From: Rubricella sp038526735
GTDB taxonomy: Bacteria; Pseudomonadota; Alphaproteobacteria; Rhodobacterales; Rhodobacteraceae
Reading direction: 5' to 3'
Length of the DNA: 33,584 bases
NCBI GenBank assembly: GCA_038526735.1
Contig: JBCBGM010000030.1
Coordinates: 1 to 33,584 of the forward strand
Part shown: positions 25,013-33,163 of the stretch, piece after piece
Layout: every line of letters begins with the position of its first letter
Numbering within the stretch: the stretch's first letter is position 1
Translations under genes and position numbers: made by a program
The notes under the pieces: model-generated
What the model was told of the DNA's origin: nothing
The model's input: the letters and a program-made list of their open reading frames with translations, nothing else
Database searches by the model: none

Positions 25013-25849
25013 ATGATTGAGCACATCAAAACCATTCTCCGCTCCTCCGAAAGCTCGCCTAAGGTGAAGCGCCTCGCCGTGCTCTACGGCTTCGCCTGCC
25101 ACGGGATCTTCGGCCTCGCGGGCCTCGCGATGCTGGTCCAACTGCACCAAGGCATGACCCTCGGTTTTGGCCCGTTTGAGGGCGTGTGGGCCGTCGTCGC
25201 AAACGCGCTCCTCCTCGCCCAATTCCCCCTCGCCCATTCGCTCTTGCTCACACCGCGCGGCAACCGGCTGCTCGCCCGCCTCGCGCCAGAGCCCCACGGT
25301 AAAACCCTCGCCACCACGACCTATGCGCTGATCGCCTCGCTCCAACTCCTGCTCTTGTTCACGCTCTGGAGCCCCAGCGGCATCGTGTTTTTCCGGCTGG
25401 AAGGGGCGGCGATGGTCGCCATCACGCTCCTGTACCTCGCCGCATGGGGGCTGCTCACAAAAGCAAGCTTCGACGCGGGGCCAGAGGTGCAATCGGGCTT
25501 TCTCGGCTGGTCATCGCTTTGGCGCGGGATCAAGCCGAAGTTCCCACCCATGCCCCAAACCGGCCTCTTCAAGATCGTGCGCCAGCCGATCTACGTGAGC
25601 TTCGCGCTGGTGTTATGGCTGGTCCCGGTCTGGACGCCCGACCAACTGATCCTCGCCGTCACCTACACCGCCTATTGCATCCTCGCACCGCTGCACAAAG
25701 AGCGCCGCTTCGCACGCATGTTCGGCCCGCAATTCGAGGCCTACCGCGCCCACGTGCCCTATTGGGTGCCGGGCCTACGTCTTGCCCAAAAGAAAACCCC
25801 CGCGCAGGGCGGGGGCTTCGAAAATCATTCAGACAAGGATGCTGCTTAG
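25013..25849 (+). CDS. Integral-membrane isoprenylcysteine-methyltransferase/NnrU-like protein
   Basis: About 278 residues with five or six hydrophobic segments between residues 20 and 235. The C-terminal part has the signature of membrane methyltransferases of the ICMT/PEMT type: TGLFKIVRQPIYVSF, then HKERRFARMFGPQFEAYRAHVPYWVP, in which Arg, Tyr and Glu line the SAM site. Start choice is weak: neither the ATG at 25013 nor the GTG at 24962 has a good ribosome site. The last 18 codons (KKTPAQGGGFENHSDKDAA region) coincide with the terminator of the convergent rpsU. The methyl acceptor is unknown; lipid or small-molecule substrates are possible. Confidence 0.78.
   Translation: MIEHIKTILRSSESSPKVKRLAVLYGFACHGIFGLAGLAMLVQLHQGMTLGFGPFEGVWAVVANALLLAQFPLAHSLLLTPRGNRLLARLAPEPHGKTLATTTYALIASLQLLLLFTLWSPSGIVFFRLEGAAMVAITLLYLAAWGLLTKASFDAGPEVQSGFLGWSSLWRGIKPKFPPMPQTGLFKIVRQPIYVSFALVLWLVPVWTPDQLILAVTYTAYCILAPLHKERRFARMFGPQFEAYRAHVPYWVPGLRLAQKKTPAQGGGFENHSDKDAA
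25791..25815 (-). terminator. Intrinsic terminator of rpsU
   Basis: On the minus strand, CCCCCGC pairs with GCGGGGG (complements of 25809-25815 and 25797-25803) around a 5-base loop, followed by TTTTCTTTT-like sequence. It starts about 30 bases after the rpsU stop and lies inside the 3' end of the convergent methyltransferase-like gene. Confidence 0.85.
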
Positions 25850-26052
25850 AGCAGACCTTCGCGTTGTGCCTTTTTGCGCGCGAGCTTGCGCGCCCGGCGC
25901 ACGGCCTCGGCCTTTTCACGCGCCCGTTTCACGGACGGCTTCTCGTAATGTTGCCGAAGCTTCATTTCACGGAACACCCCTTCACGCTGCAGCTTCTTTT
26001 TGAGCGCGCGGAGGGCCTGATCCACATTGTTATCGCGAACCTGTACCTGCAC
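25846..26052 (-). CDS. rpsU: 30S ribosomal protein S21
   Basis: Small basic ribosomal protein (68 residues) involved in initiation on the 30S subunit. The sequence starts MQVQVRDNNVDQALRALKKK and continues with REGVFREMKLRQHYEKPS and a Lys/Arg-rich tail with RRARKLARKKAQREG, matching the alphaproteobacterial form. The start is a GTG at 26052, with AAGGTGG upstream. It is transcribed alone: coq9 is divergent 105 bases away and a terminator follows. The AT-rich stretch around 26080-26092 is a likely promoter region, but I could not fix a -35. Confidence 0.97.
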   Translation of the reverse strand: MQVQVRDNNVDQALRALKKKLQREGVFREMKLRQHYEKPSVKRAREKAEAVRRARKLARKKAQREGLL

Positions 26053-26157
26053 TGACTTTCACCACCTTCCAGATTGGAGTTAATATTTAGCAGGAGCGCG
26101 CTAGGTAGCGGGGTGGCCGCCGCTTGTCTACCCTGCGCGCCAAATGGGAGCATTGAG

Positions 26158-26865
26158 ATGACCGAGACACCGCGTTCCGAGAGCGATCATATCGCTGAAA
26201 CCCGTGAGAAACTGCTAGAGGCGGCGCTGATGCATGTCGTCTTTGACGGCTGGTCCGACAAAACCTTCGATATGGCGGTGGCCGATTCGGGAGTGGAGCC
26301 GGGTCTGGCAAAGCTGGCCTGCCCGCGTGGTGCCTTGGACCTAGCGATCGCCTTCCACCGCACGAAAGATGCAGCCCTCGCTGATGCGCTCGCAAACGAG
26401 CTGCCCGCAGGCCTCGGCTTTACCGCCAAAGTCACCTGGGCCGTGCGCAAACGGCTGGAGCTTGTGGAGTTCGACAAAGAGGCTGTGCGCCGGGGCGCCA
26501 CGCTCTTTGCGCTCCCTATCTATGCCAGCGACGGCGCGCGCCTGATCTGGGAGACGGCGGATACCATCTGGACAGGCGTCGGCGACACCAGCACCGACCT
26601 CAACTGGTATACCAAACGCGCCACGCTTTCCGGCGTCTACAGCGCCACGGTGCTTTATTGGTTGGGTGATGAGAGCGAGGGGCACGAGGCGACCTGGGCC
26701 TTCCTCGACCGCCGCATCGAGGACGTTATGCGCATCGAAAAGGCCAAAGCGAAGTTCAGGGGCAGCGGCGTCGGCAAAGCGTGGGAGGCTGGGCCGGCAA
26801 AGATCCTGTCAAAGATCTCAAAGCCCGGTTCGGCAGATCGCCCACTTCCAGGCAGCCCGGCGTAG
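26158..26865 (+). CDS. COQ9 family ubiquinone biosynthesis protein
   Basis: 235 residues from the ATG at 26158, preceded by TGGGAG; a longer open frame upstream lacks support. The fold is TetR-like: an N-terminal helical part with ETREKLLEAALMHVVFDGWSDKTF, then the COQ9 signature region LPIYASDGARLIWETADTIWTGVGDTSTDLNWYTKRATLSGVY. COQ9 binds lipids and hands quinone intermediates to Coq7-type hydroxylases at the membrane. The C-terminal 30 residues are basic and Pro/Ser-rich. Its stop lies 3 bases from the stop of the convergent DUF1178 gene. Ubiquinone as the only quinone would fit the predicted lineage. Confidence 0.92.
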   Translation: MTETPRSESDHIAETREKLLEAALMHVVFDGWSDKTFDMAVADSGVEPGLAKLACPRGALDLAIAFHRTKDAALADALANELPAGLGFTAKVTWAVRKRLELVEFDKEAVRRGATLFALPIYASDGARLIWETADTIWTGVGDTSTDLNWYTKRATLSGVYSATVLYWLGDESEGHEATWAFLDRRIEDVMRIEKAKAKFRGSGVGKAWEAGPAKILSKISKPGSADRPLPGSPA

Positions 26866-26868
26866 CGC

Positions 26869-27303
26869 TCAGTTCGTCTCCGACTTCGGCTTTGCAAAGG
26901 GCAGGGGGGCCACAGGCACCCCGTCTTCGATCAGAGCTTTGGCCTCTTCGGGCTTGGCCTTCCCCCAAATCGGGCGATGCTCAGTTTCACCCAAGTGCAT
27001 CTCCCGCGCCTCGGTCGCGAAACGATCCCCAACGTAATCCGCCTCTTTCTCGACCTTCTCGCGTAACGCCTGCAGTTCTTTCTCAAGCGGATGCGAGGGG
27101 GCAGAGAGCGCCGGGACAGCCTCCTCCCGCGCAGGCCTCGGGGCAGAAACCTTGGGTGCCATCAGAGCCTTCTCGACCTTCGATGAGCCGCACACCACAC
27201 AAGTCACTTGCCCCAGCCCAGACAGCCGCTCAAACGTCGCGCTGTCCTGAAACCAGGCATCAAAGCTGTGGCCTTCGCGGCACTTCAAATCATATCGGAT
27301 CAT
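26869..27303 (-). CDS. DUF1178 family protein with a zinc-ribbon-like N-terminus
   Basis: 144 residues. The start MIRYDLKCREGHSFDAWFQD is diagnostic of DUF1178. C8, H12, C35 and C38 (CREGH and CVVCG) could bind one zinc ion, as in FmdB-type ribbons. A Pro/Ala linker (about 48-70) leads to a conserved C-terminal part: VEKEADYVGDRFATEAREMHLGE and RPIWGKAKPEEAKALIEDGVPVAPLP. Cytoplasmic. The family is widespread in alpha- and betaproteobacteria but has no established function. It is divergent from phoR across 125 bases. Confidence 0.92.
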   Translation of the reverse strand: MIRYDLKCREGHSFDAWFQDSATFERLSGLGQVTCVVCGSSKVEKALMAPKVSAPRPAREEAVPALSAPSHPLEKELQALREKVEKEADYVGDRFATEAREMHLGETEHRPIWGKAKPEEAKALIEDGVPVAPLPFAKPKSETN

Positions 27304-27428
27304 TCACATCTCCAGATCGCGCAGACATACGGTAGACGCACCCCGATGCAAGACACAGAAACGTCACGCATCTTGGTTCTTCTCGCGCAGCGGAACGCAG
27401 CGTAGACTAGAGTTTGTAAGAGGTGGGC

Positions 27429-28721
27429 ATGTCTGAACGGATCTGGATGGCAGCGGGGGTCTTGGTGATCACCCTGGGTGGAGCGGCAACGCTGCTCAGC
27501 CTTGGGGCACTTCCTGCTATCGTCGTGATCGGTGCCGCGAGCTTTGGCGTCGTGGCCATTGTCGTGCTTGAGCTGGTGCTCCGCCCACCCCCCGCAGACC
27601 CTGAACCCCGCGACCGCGCCCGCCCAGCAGGCGGTGTCGGCTTTGGCCGCGCGCTTTTGGGGCGGATGCCCGTGCCGTTTCTGGTGATCGACGACCGCCG
27701 AGTGATTTCTTACGCCAACCCCGCGGCCCAAACACTGCTCCCCCGCCTTCAGGTCGGGCAGCATATCTCCACCCAGCTGCGCGCACCGCAGGTGCTAGAG
27801 ATGGTGAGTGAGGTATCGCGCGACGGCAAAGAACGCTCCACCACCTTCGCGATGATCTCTGGCCCCGAGCAGCGCTTTGTCGCCCGCATCGCGGCGCTGC
27901 CCCCTGGCGGAGACTTCGGGCCCCTCGCCCGCGTCATGATCCAGCTTGAGGATCACACAGACCAGCACCGTGCCATGTCGATGCGCTCAGACTTCATCGC
28001 CAATGCCAGCCATGAGCTCCGCACCCCGCTCGCCTCGATCATCGGCTATATCGAGACGCTGCAAGGCCACGCCAAGGACGACCCCGAGGCGCAGACGCAT
28101 TTCCTCGGCATCATGGGCCGCCAGGCGCACCGCATGCAGCGCCTGATCGAAGACCTCATGTGGCTCTCCCGCATCGAACTCTCAGAGCATCTCCGCCCAG
28201 AGGATACCTGCGACCTCACCGAAATCGCGCGGGAGGCCTGCGCCACTGTTGAGCCCTTGGCCAAGCAATACGGCGCCACGCTGACATCCACCTTGGGAGA
28301 TGTTCCACAGCGCGTAATCGGAGACCGCGATCAACTCACCCAAGTCCTCGTCAATCTGCTCGACAACGCGATGAAATACGGCGGCGGCGGGGTAGAAGTG
28401 ACGCTGAGCATGCGCACCCAAGACCTCCGCTTCCCCGGTCAGGTGGGCGTTTGCGTCGAGGATAACGGCCCCGGCATCTCCCGCTCCGAAATTCCGCGTC
28501 TCACAGAGCGTTTTTACCGGATCGCCCCGCAATCCGGCCCGCAAAAAGACGGCACGGGATTGGGTCTGGCCATCGCAAAACACATCCTCAACCGCCACGC
28601 GGGCGAGCTGGAGATTTGGTCTGAACCGGGTCAGGGCAGCCGATTCACGATTTGGTTGCCGAGCGTACCTGAAACAGATGACGAAAGTGACAAAGTCGTA
28701 AAACTGTTTGAAAATCAGTGA
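27429..28721 (+). CDS. phoR: Phosphate-regulon sensor histidine kinase PhoR
   Basis: Membrane sensor that phosphorylates PhoB under phosphate limitation. 430 residues from the ATG at 27429 (AAGAGG upstream). Two N-terminal membrane helices (about 5-29 and 31-51) precede a PAS domain (about 76-180). The phospho-accepting H195 lies in NASHELRTPLASIIGY. The ATPase domain has NLLDNAMKYG (N box), VCVEDNGPGIS (G1) and GTGLGLAIAKHIL (G2). There is no large periplasmic domain, as expected, because PhoR senses PstSCAB/PhoU. pstS follows after 114 bases that hold a candidate Pho box. Confidence 0.94.
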   Translation: MSERIWMAAGVLVITLGGAATLLSLGALPAIVVIGAASFGVVAIVVLELVLRPPPADPEPRDRARPAGGVGFGRALLGRMPVPFLVIDDRRVISYANPAAQTLLPRLQVGQHISTQLRAPQVLEMVSEVSRDGKERSTTFAMISGPEQRFVARIAALPPGGDFGPLARVMIQLEDHTDQHRAMSMRSDFIANASHELRTPLASIIGYIETLQGHAKDDPEAQTHFLGIMGRQAHRMQRLIEDLMWLSRIELSEHLRPEDTCDLTEIAREACATVEPLAKQYGATLTSTLGDVPQRVIGDRDQLTQVLVNLLDNAMKYGGGGVEVTLSMRTQDLRFPGQVGVCVEDNGPGISRSEIPRLTERFYRIAPQSGPQKDGTGLGLAIAKHILNRHAGELEIWSEPGQGSRFTIWLPSVPETDDESDKVVKLFENQ

Positions 28722-28727
28722 GATAGA

Positions 28728-28757
28728 CTGTCACAATAGGGTCTTCACTCCTTATTA
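28728..28757 (+). promoter_or_regulatory. Candidate Pho box and -10 of pstS
   Basis: CTGTCAC (28728-28734), a good Pho-box 7-mer, is followed 11 bases later by the poorer match GGGTCTT (28739-28745), then TTATTA (28752-28757) as a possible -10. A hairpin AAAGGT/ACCTTT (28783-28804) lies in the predicted leader. The position between phoR and pstS supports PhoB control; the second half-site is weak. Confidence 0.5.
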
Positions 28758-28835
28758 GAACGCCTCCATCCCACGCGGGGTGAAAGGTGCGGTCCCGTAC
28801 CTTTTCAAACAGCAATCAAAACCTGGAGTGATCTC

Positions 28836-29828
28836 GTGAAGACCACCAACCTCGTCGCTCTCGCCACCGCAGGCGTGATCGCAGCTGGCGCCGCCGTTGC
28901 ACAAGACCGCAGCACGATCCGCATCGTCGGCTCGTCCACCGTGTTCCCCTTCGCCACGGCAGTGGCTGAGCAGTTCGGCAACACCACGTCCTTCGCGACG
29001 CCGATCATCGAATCCACCGGCTCCGGTGGCGGTCTGCGCCTCTTCTGCGCAGGTGTTGGCCTTGAGCACCCCGACATCACCAACGCCTCCCGCCGCATGA
29101 AGGCCTCCGAGTTTGAAGAGTGCCAGGCCAACGGTGTTACCGAAGTGACCGAAGTGGTTGCAGGCTTTGACGGCATCGTTCTCGCCAACTCCAACGACGC
29201 ACCGGTCTACAACCTGACCCCTGGCCAGATCTGGCAGGCGCTCGCAGCAGACGGCCCGCTCCCGACCATGTGGAACGAGATCGACCCGTCCCTGCCCGCA
29301 GTGGCAATCGAAGTGTTCGGCCCTCCGCCGTCGTCCGGCACCCGTGACGCGTTCGAAGAGCTCGTGATGGAAGAAGGCTGCGAGACCGTTCCTGGCGCGA
29401 ACTGCGAGAACTCCGCAGAGATCCGCGAAGATGGTGTCTACGTTGACGCCGGCGAGAACGACAACCTGATCGTTTCCCGCCTCGAAGCAAACCCGCAGGC
29501 GCTGGGCATCTTCGGCTTCTCGTTCCTCGACCAGAACACCGACGTGATCCACGGCTCGCTCATCAACGCTGTTGAGCCGACCTTCGAGAACATCGCATCC
29601 GGCGATTACCCGGTCTCCCGCTCGCTCTACTTCTACGTGAAGAAAGCGCACGTGGGCGTCGTTCCGGGCATCACCGAGTACGTTGCAGCCTTCGTTGACG
29701 AAGATGCGTCCGGCGAAGATGGCTACCTCGTTGACCGTGGCCTGATCCCGCTGCCGAGCGATGTCTTTGCAGACAACTCCGCTCAGGCGACGGCACTCGT
29801 CAACCTGACCGCTGCAGACTTCAACTAA
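28836..29828 (+). CDS. pstS: Periplasmic phosphate-binding protein PstS
   Basis: High-affinity phosphate receptor of the PstSCAB ABC importer. 330 residues from a GTG with TGGAGTG upstream. The signal peptide is MKTTNLVALATAGVIAAGAAVAQ. The mature protein opens IRIVGSSTVFPF and has STGSGGGLRLFCAG and PPPSSGTRDAFEELV, the Ser/Thr/Arg/Asp loops that hold phosphate. Four Cys (in FCAG, EECQ, GCET and NCEN) suggest disulfides. Codons are dominated by GC-ending preferred forms, in line with high expression. A strong terminator follows, before pstC. Confidence 0.95.
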   Translation: MKTTNLVALATAGVIAAGAAVAQDRSTIRIVGSSTVFPFATAVAEQFGNTTSFATPIIESTGSGGGLRLFCAGVGLEHPDITNASRRMKASEFEECQANGVTEVTEVVAGFDGIVLANSNDAPVYNLTPGQIWQALAADGPLPTMWNEIDPSLPAVAIEVFGPPPSSGTRDAFEELVMEEGCETVPGANCENSAEIREDGVYVDAGENDNLIVSRLEANPQALGIFGFSFLDQNTDVIHGSLINAVEPTFENIASGDYPVSRSLYFYVKKAHVGVVPGITEYVAAFVDEDASGEDGYLVDRGLIPLPSDVFADNSAQATALVNLTAADFN

Positions 29829-29848
29829 GTCTTAGCGACCAAGACCTG

Positions 29849-29872
29849 GGGGCGCCGCTGGCGCCCCTTTTT
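29849..29872 (+). terminator. Intrinsic terminator between pstS and pstC
   Basis: Perfect 8-bp stem GGGGCGCC (29849-29856) with GGCGCCCC (29860-29867), a 3-base loop, then TTTTT. It should stop most pstS transcripts and give pstS mRNA in excess over the permease genes. Confidence 0.93.
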
Positions 29873-29880
29873 CCGTCTCT

Positions 29881-29916
29881 CTGTCATAAAACTGAAGCGC
29901 TACCGTCACTTAGACG
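29881..29916 (+). promoter_or_regulatory. Candidate tandem Pho box upstream of pstC
   Basis: Three 7-mers spaced exactly 11 bases apart: CTGTCAT (29881), CTGAAGC (29892) and CCGTCAC (29903), with AAAA after the first. This is the direct-repeat architecture bound by PhoB dimers. TAGACG (29911-29916) could serve as a -10. Lying just after the pstS terminator and 54 bases before the pstC start, it would give pstCAB its own PhoB-dependent promoter. Confidence 0.65.
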
Positions 29917-29969
29917 ACCAAAAGCGCAGGTATGGCAGAGGTATTGAGGCCTAAGGACGAGCGCCCTCC

Positions 29970-31346
29970 ATGCTGTATCTCTCGGCGATCACGATTGCCC
30001 TTCTCTCGATCGTATTTTTCGCGTTGTCGCGCAACAAAGCCATCGCCTCCGCAGGCGGATCGCTCGCGCAACTCCATTCTCGCCCCGCCTATCACGGCAC
30101 CTACTCCCTGCTCTGGACGCTGATCGTCGGTTTCGTCCTGCTGCTGGGTGTCGGTATCGGTTGGGCTGAGCTGCAGCAGGCCAACCTGATGGCGCAGATC
30201 GCGAACGCGCTGCCCGATGCGCCGCGGATCGCGCACCAGTTGGTGCTGAACGATGCCCGCGCCATTGCCGATGGGCGCGTTGCCTCCACCACCGGCCCGC
30301 TGCGCGAAGAGATCGCGCTTTTGTATGCCTCGGGCGAAAGCACCCGTATCTGGACAACCGCCTTCCTCGCCATCGCGGGCGCAGGGGCCGCGGGCTTTTT
30401 GACGCTCCGCAAGATCGACATCCACTGGCGCGCGCGCAACCGATCAGAGCGAATGATCGCGATCATCCTATTGGGTTGCGCCGTCGTTGCCATCCTCACT
30501 ACCGTGGGCATCGTTCTCGCACTCGTGGGCACGACGCTTGATTTCTTCGCCAACATTGGCTGGAACGTGCACAAGTTCCTCTTTGGTATTCACTGGTCGC
30601 CGCTCTCGGGCGTCTCTCAAGGCCAGCTCGACCCCGACCGCGTGGGTGCGATACCGCTTTTTGCGGGCACGTTCATGATCACAATCATCGCGATGCTGGT
30701 TGCCGTGCCGGTGGGCCTCTTCGCCGCGATCTACCTTTCCGACTTCGCCTCCAACCGCACCCGCGCCTGGGCCAAGCCGCTGCTCGAAGTGCTCGCAGGT
30801 GTGCCCACCGTGGTCTATGGCTTCTTCGCCGCAATCACCGTGGCGCCATTCGTGCGCGACACCGGGGCATCGCTCGGGCTCGCCACATCCTCCTCCTCGG
30901 CGCTCGCGGCCGGGATGGTGATGGGGATCATGATCATTCCGTTCATCTCGTCGCTGTCGGACGATGTGATCAACTCGGTGCCGCAAAGCCTGCGCGACGG
31001 CTCTTACGGCCTCGGTGCAACCAAGGCTGAGACCATCCGCCAAGTCGTCCTACCCGCGGCCCTGCCCGGTATCGTGTCGGCTGTGCTGCTCGGCATCTCC
31101 CGCGCTGTGGGTGAGACGATGATCGTGGTGATGGCCGCAGGCCAAGGCGCCAACCTCACCTGGAACCCGCTTGAGGCCGTGACCACCGTCACCGTGCAAA
31201 TCGTCATGCTCTACACCGGAGACACCGACCTGCAGACCGCCTCTGGCCCCGTCTTTGCGCTCGGCTTCACGCTTTTCTGCGTGACGCTGGTGCTCAACTT
31301 CATCGCGCTGCGCATCGTGCGCCGCTACCGCGAAATGTACGACTGA
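29970..31346 (+). CDS. pstC: Phosphate ABC transporter permease PstC with N-terminal extension
   Basis: Inner-membrane permease subunit. 458 residues, against about 320 in E. coli. The extra N-terminal 150 residues hold three hydrophobic segments (about 1-18, 46-66 and 129-146) with a periplasmic-looking loop between (about 67-128). The conserved core follows: GAIPLFAGTFMITIIAMLVAVPVG, LEVLAGVPTVVYGFFA, and the EAA loop PQSLRDGSYGLGATKAETIR that docks on PstB. The long-form PstC appears common in alphaproteobacteria. pstA follows after 10 bases and carries its own enlarged domain. Confidence 0.94.
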   Translation: MLYLSAITIALLSIVFFALSRNKAIASAGGSLAQLHSRPAYHGTYSLLWTLIVGFVLLLGVGIGWAELQQANLMAQIANALPDAPRIAHQLVLNDARAIADGRVASTTGPLREEIALLYASGESTRIWTTAFLAIAGAGAAGFLTLRKIDIHWRARNRSERMIAIILLGCAVVAILTTVGIVLALVGTTLDFFANIGWNVHKFLFGIHWSPLSGVSQGQLDPDRVGAIPLFAGTFMITIIAMLVAVPVGLFAAIYLSDFASNRTRAWAKPLLEVLAGVPTVVYGFFAAITVAPFVRDTGASLGLATSSSSALAAGMVMGIMIIPFISSLSDDVINSVPQSLRDGSYGLGATKAETIRQVVLPAALPGIVSAVLLGISRAVGETMIVVMAAGQGANLTWNPLEAVTTVTVQIVMLYTGDTDLQTASGPVFALGFTLFCVTLVLNFIALRIVRRYREMYD

Positions 31347-31356
31347 GGACGCCGCC

Positions 31357-33138
31357 ATGGTCGATATGACAGAACTCTCCAAGATGCATGGCTCCGAAGC
31401 GGCGGCATCCCGGATGAAAAAACGCCACTTGGCCGAGCTGCGCCTCAAAGCCTACGGAATGATCGCGATCTTCCTTGCGGGCGCTGCGCTCGTGACGCTC
31501 TTGTCGTCGGTGTTTTCCAACGCCCGCTTCGCTCTAACCGAAACCTACATCACCACCGAGGTCTTCCTCGACCCGGCGGAGATTGATCCGCAGGGCACGA
31601 ATGACCCAGAGGTGATCGGTCAAGCCTCGTACAACCGCATTATTCGCGACCTGTTCCGGGAGATGTTCCCGACCGTCACCAGCCGGTCAGAGCGGCGTGA
31701 GCTGAATGACCTCTACTCCAACGGCTCCGTCTTTGAGCTGCGCGACACGGTCCTCGCAAACCCTGATCTAGTCGGCCAAACCCTCGATTTCCGGTTCATC
31801 GCGTCCGACGTCACCGACCTCTACCTTAAGGGTGATTTCGGCACGCTCGACGTGATCGAGACCGACGCCCCGATCACGCTCTCGTTCCTCGGTGATGGTG
31901 TGGTAAGCATCACCGCCGACCGCGATATCTTCACCACTGAGCTTGCGCTGGTCCGCCGCGACCTGGCCCGGCTCGCTGAGCGCCGGCTTGAAGAGGCCTC
32001 TCGCCAAGAAGCGGGCGTTGTTGAGTTTACCCGCCGCGCGAATGCCGCCACCGACGCGGAAGTCCGTGACCAAAACCTCGCCCTCGCAGAGCAACGCGCC
32101 GCCGCCCGCGACGCGCTAGAGGCAGAGGCCGCCGACCTCATCCGCCGCTCCAATGACCCCAACGGATTTGAGCCGGTGTTGGAGAGCAACCCGTCTGGCT
32201 TTCTCCAGGTCAACGGCGGTTGGCTGAAGCTGACGGCGGTGGGCACCAACACCGCCGAGGCACGCACGATCATCCCTATGACCGAAGAGATCGCGCAGCC
32301 CGCAACCTACCAGTACCTCATCAACGAAACGCCCCCCGCCGCGCGCCCGATCTCCGACAACAAAATCGTCTGGATCGAGTGGCTGCAGGAGCAGGGCAAG
32401 GTCGATAGCGTGTTCAACTGGCGCTTCTTCACCGCCGCAGACAGCCGTGACCCTGAGCTTGCGGGCGTCTGGGGCGCTGCCGTTGGCTCGTTCTGGACGC
32501 TTTTGGTGACCTTCTCGCTCGCTTTCCCGGTGGGCGTGCTCGCGGCAATCTACCTTGAAGAGTTCGCGCCAAAGAACTGGTTCACCGACCTCATCGAGGT
32601 GAACATCAACAACCTCGCCGCTGTGCCCTCCATCGTGTTCGGTCTGTTGGGGCTGTCGGTGTTTATCACCTTCTTCGGGCTACCCCGATCCGCGCCCATC
32701 GCGGGCGGCGTGACGCTGGCGCTGATGACCCTGCCGACGATCATCATCGCCGCGCGCGCCTCAATCAAAGCGGTGCCGCCGTCGATCAGGGATGCGGCCC
32801 TCGGCCTCGGCGCCTCGCGCCTGCAAACCTCGTTCCACCACGTGCTGCCGCTGGCGATGCCCGGCATCCTGACCGGTACCATCATCGGCATGGCACAGGC
32901 ACTCGGAGAGACCGCGCCGCTGATCCTGATCGGCATGGTCGCCTTCATCGTCGATGTGCCCACCGGCATCACCGACCCGGCCACCGTGCTGCCGGTGCAG
33001 GTGTTCCGCTGGTCAGACTTCCCCGAACGTGCCTTTGAGGCCCGGACAGCTGCCGCGATCGTGGTGCTGCTCGCCTTCCTCATTCTCATGAACGCGATCG
33101 CTGTCTTCCTCCGCAAACGCTTCGAGCGCCGCTGGTAA
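31357..33138 (+). CDS. pstA: Phosphate ABC transporter permease PstA with large DUF3333-type periplasmic insert
   Basis: 593 residues, about twice the length of E. coli PstA (296). A cytoplasmic N-terminus (1-32) and one membrane helix (about 33-52) lead into a loop of about 320 residues. Part of that loop (about 192-265) is a Glu/Arg/Ala-rich probable coiled coil, including RRDLARLAERRLEEA and LAEQRAAARDALEAEAADL. The permease core starts near residue 375, with LEVNINNLAAVPSIVFGLLG-like sequence and the EAA loop PSIRDAALGLGASRLQTSF. GAGGA precedes the ATG. The N-terminal domain corresponds to DUF3333, seen on alphaproteobacterial PstA; its role is unknown. Confidence 0.94.
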   Translation: MVDMTELSKMHGSEAAASRMKKRHLAELRLKAYGMIAIFLAGAALVTLLSSVFSNARFALTETYITTEVFLDPAEIDPQGTNDPEVIGQASYNRIIRDLFREMFPTVTSRSERRELNDLYSNGSVFELRDTVLANPDLVGQTLDFRFIASDVTDLYLKGDFGTLDVIETDAPITLSFLGDGVVSITADRDIFTTELALVRRDLARLAERRLEEASRQEAGVVEFTRRANAATDAEVRDQNLALAEQRAAARDALEAEAADLIRRSNDPNGFEPVLESNPSGFLQVNGGWLKLTAVGTNTAEARTIIPMTEEIAQPATYQYLINETPPAARPISDNKIVWIEWLQEQGKVDSVFNWRFFTAADSRDPELAGVWGAAVGSFWTLLVTFSLAFPVGVLAAIYLEEFAPKNWFTDLIEVNINNLAAVPSIVFGLLGLSVFITFFGLPRSAPIAGGVTLALMTLPTIIIAARASIKAVPPSIRDAALGLGASRLQTSFHHVLPLAMPGILTGTIIGMAQALGETAPLILIGMVAFIVDVPTGITDPATVLPVQVFRWSDFPERAFEARTAAAIVVLLAFLILMNAIAVFLRKRFERRW

Positions 33139-33163
33139 GCCCTTGGCAAAGGATCCAAAAACA

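Noticed and set aside
26053..26157. Defined rpsU promoter
   Set aside because: An AT-rich -10-like region is present on the minus strand, but no -35 at acceptable spacing could be supported.
27304..27428. Pho box upstream of phoR
   Set aside because: Only single, poorly matching 7-mers were found, with no second copy at 11-base spacing.
28755..29651. 298-codon minus-strand open frame opposite pstS
   Set aside because: pstS is certain on the other strand, and the antisense product shows no motif or start signal.
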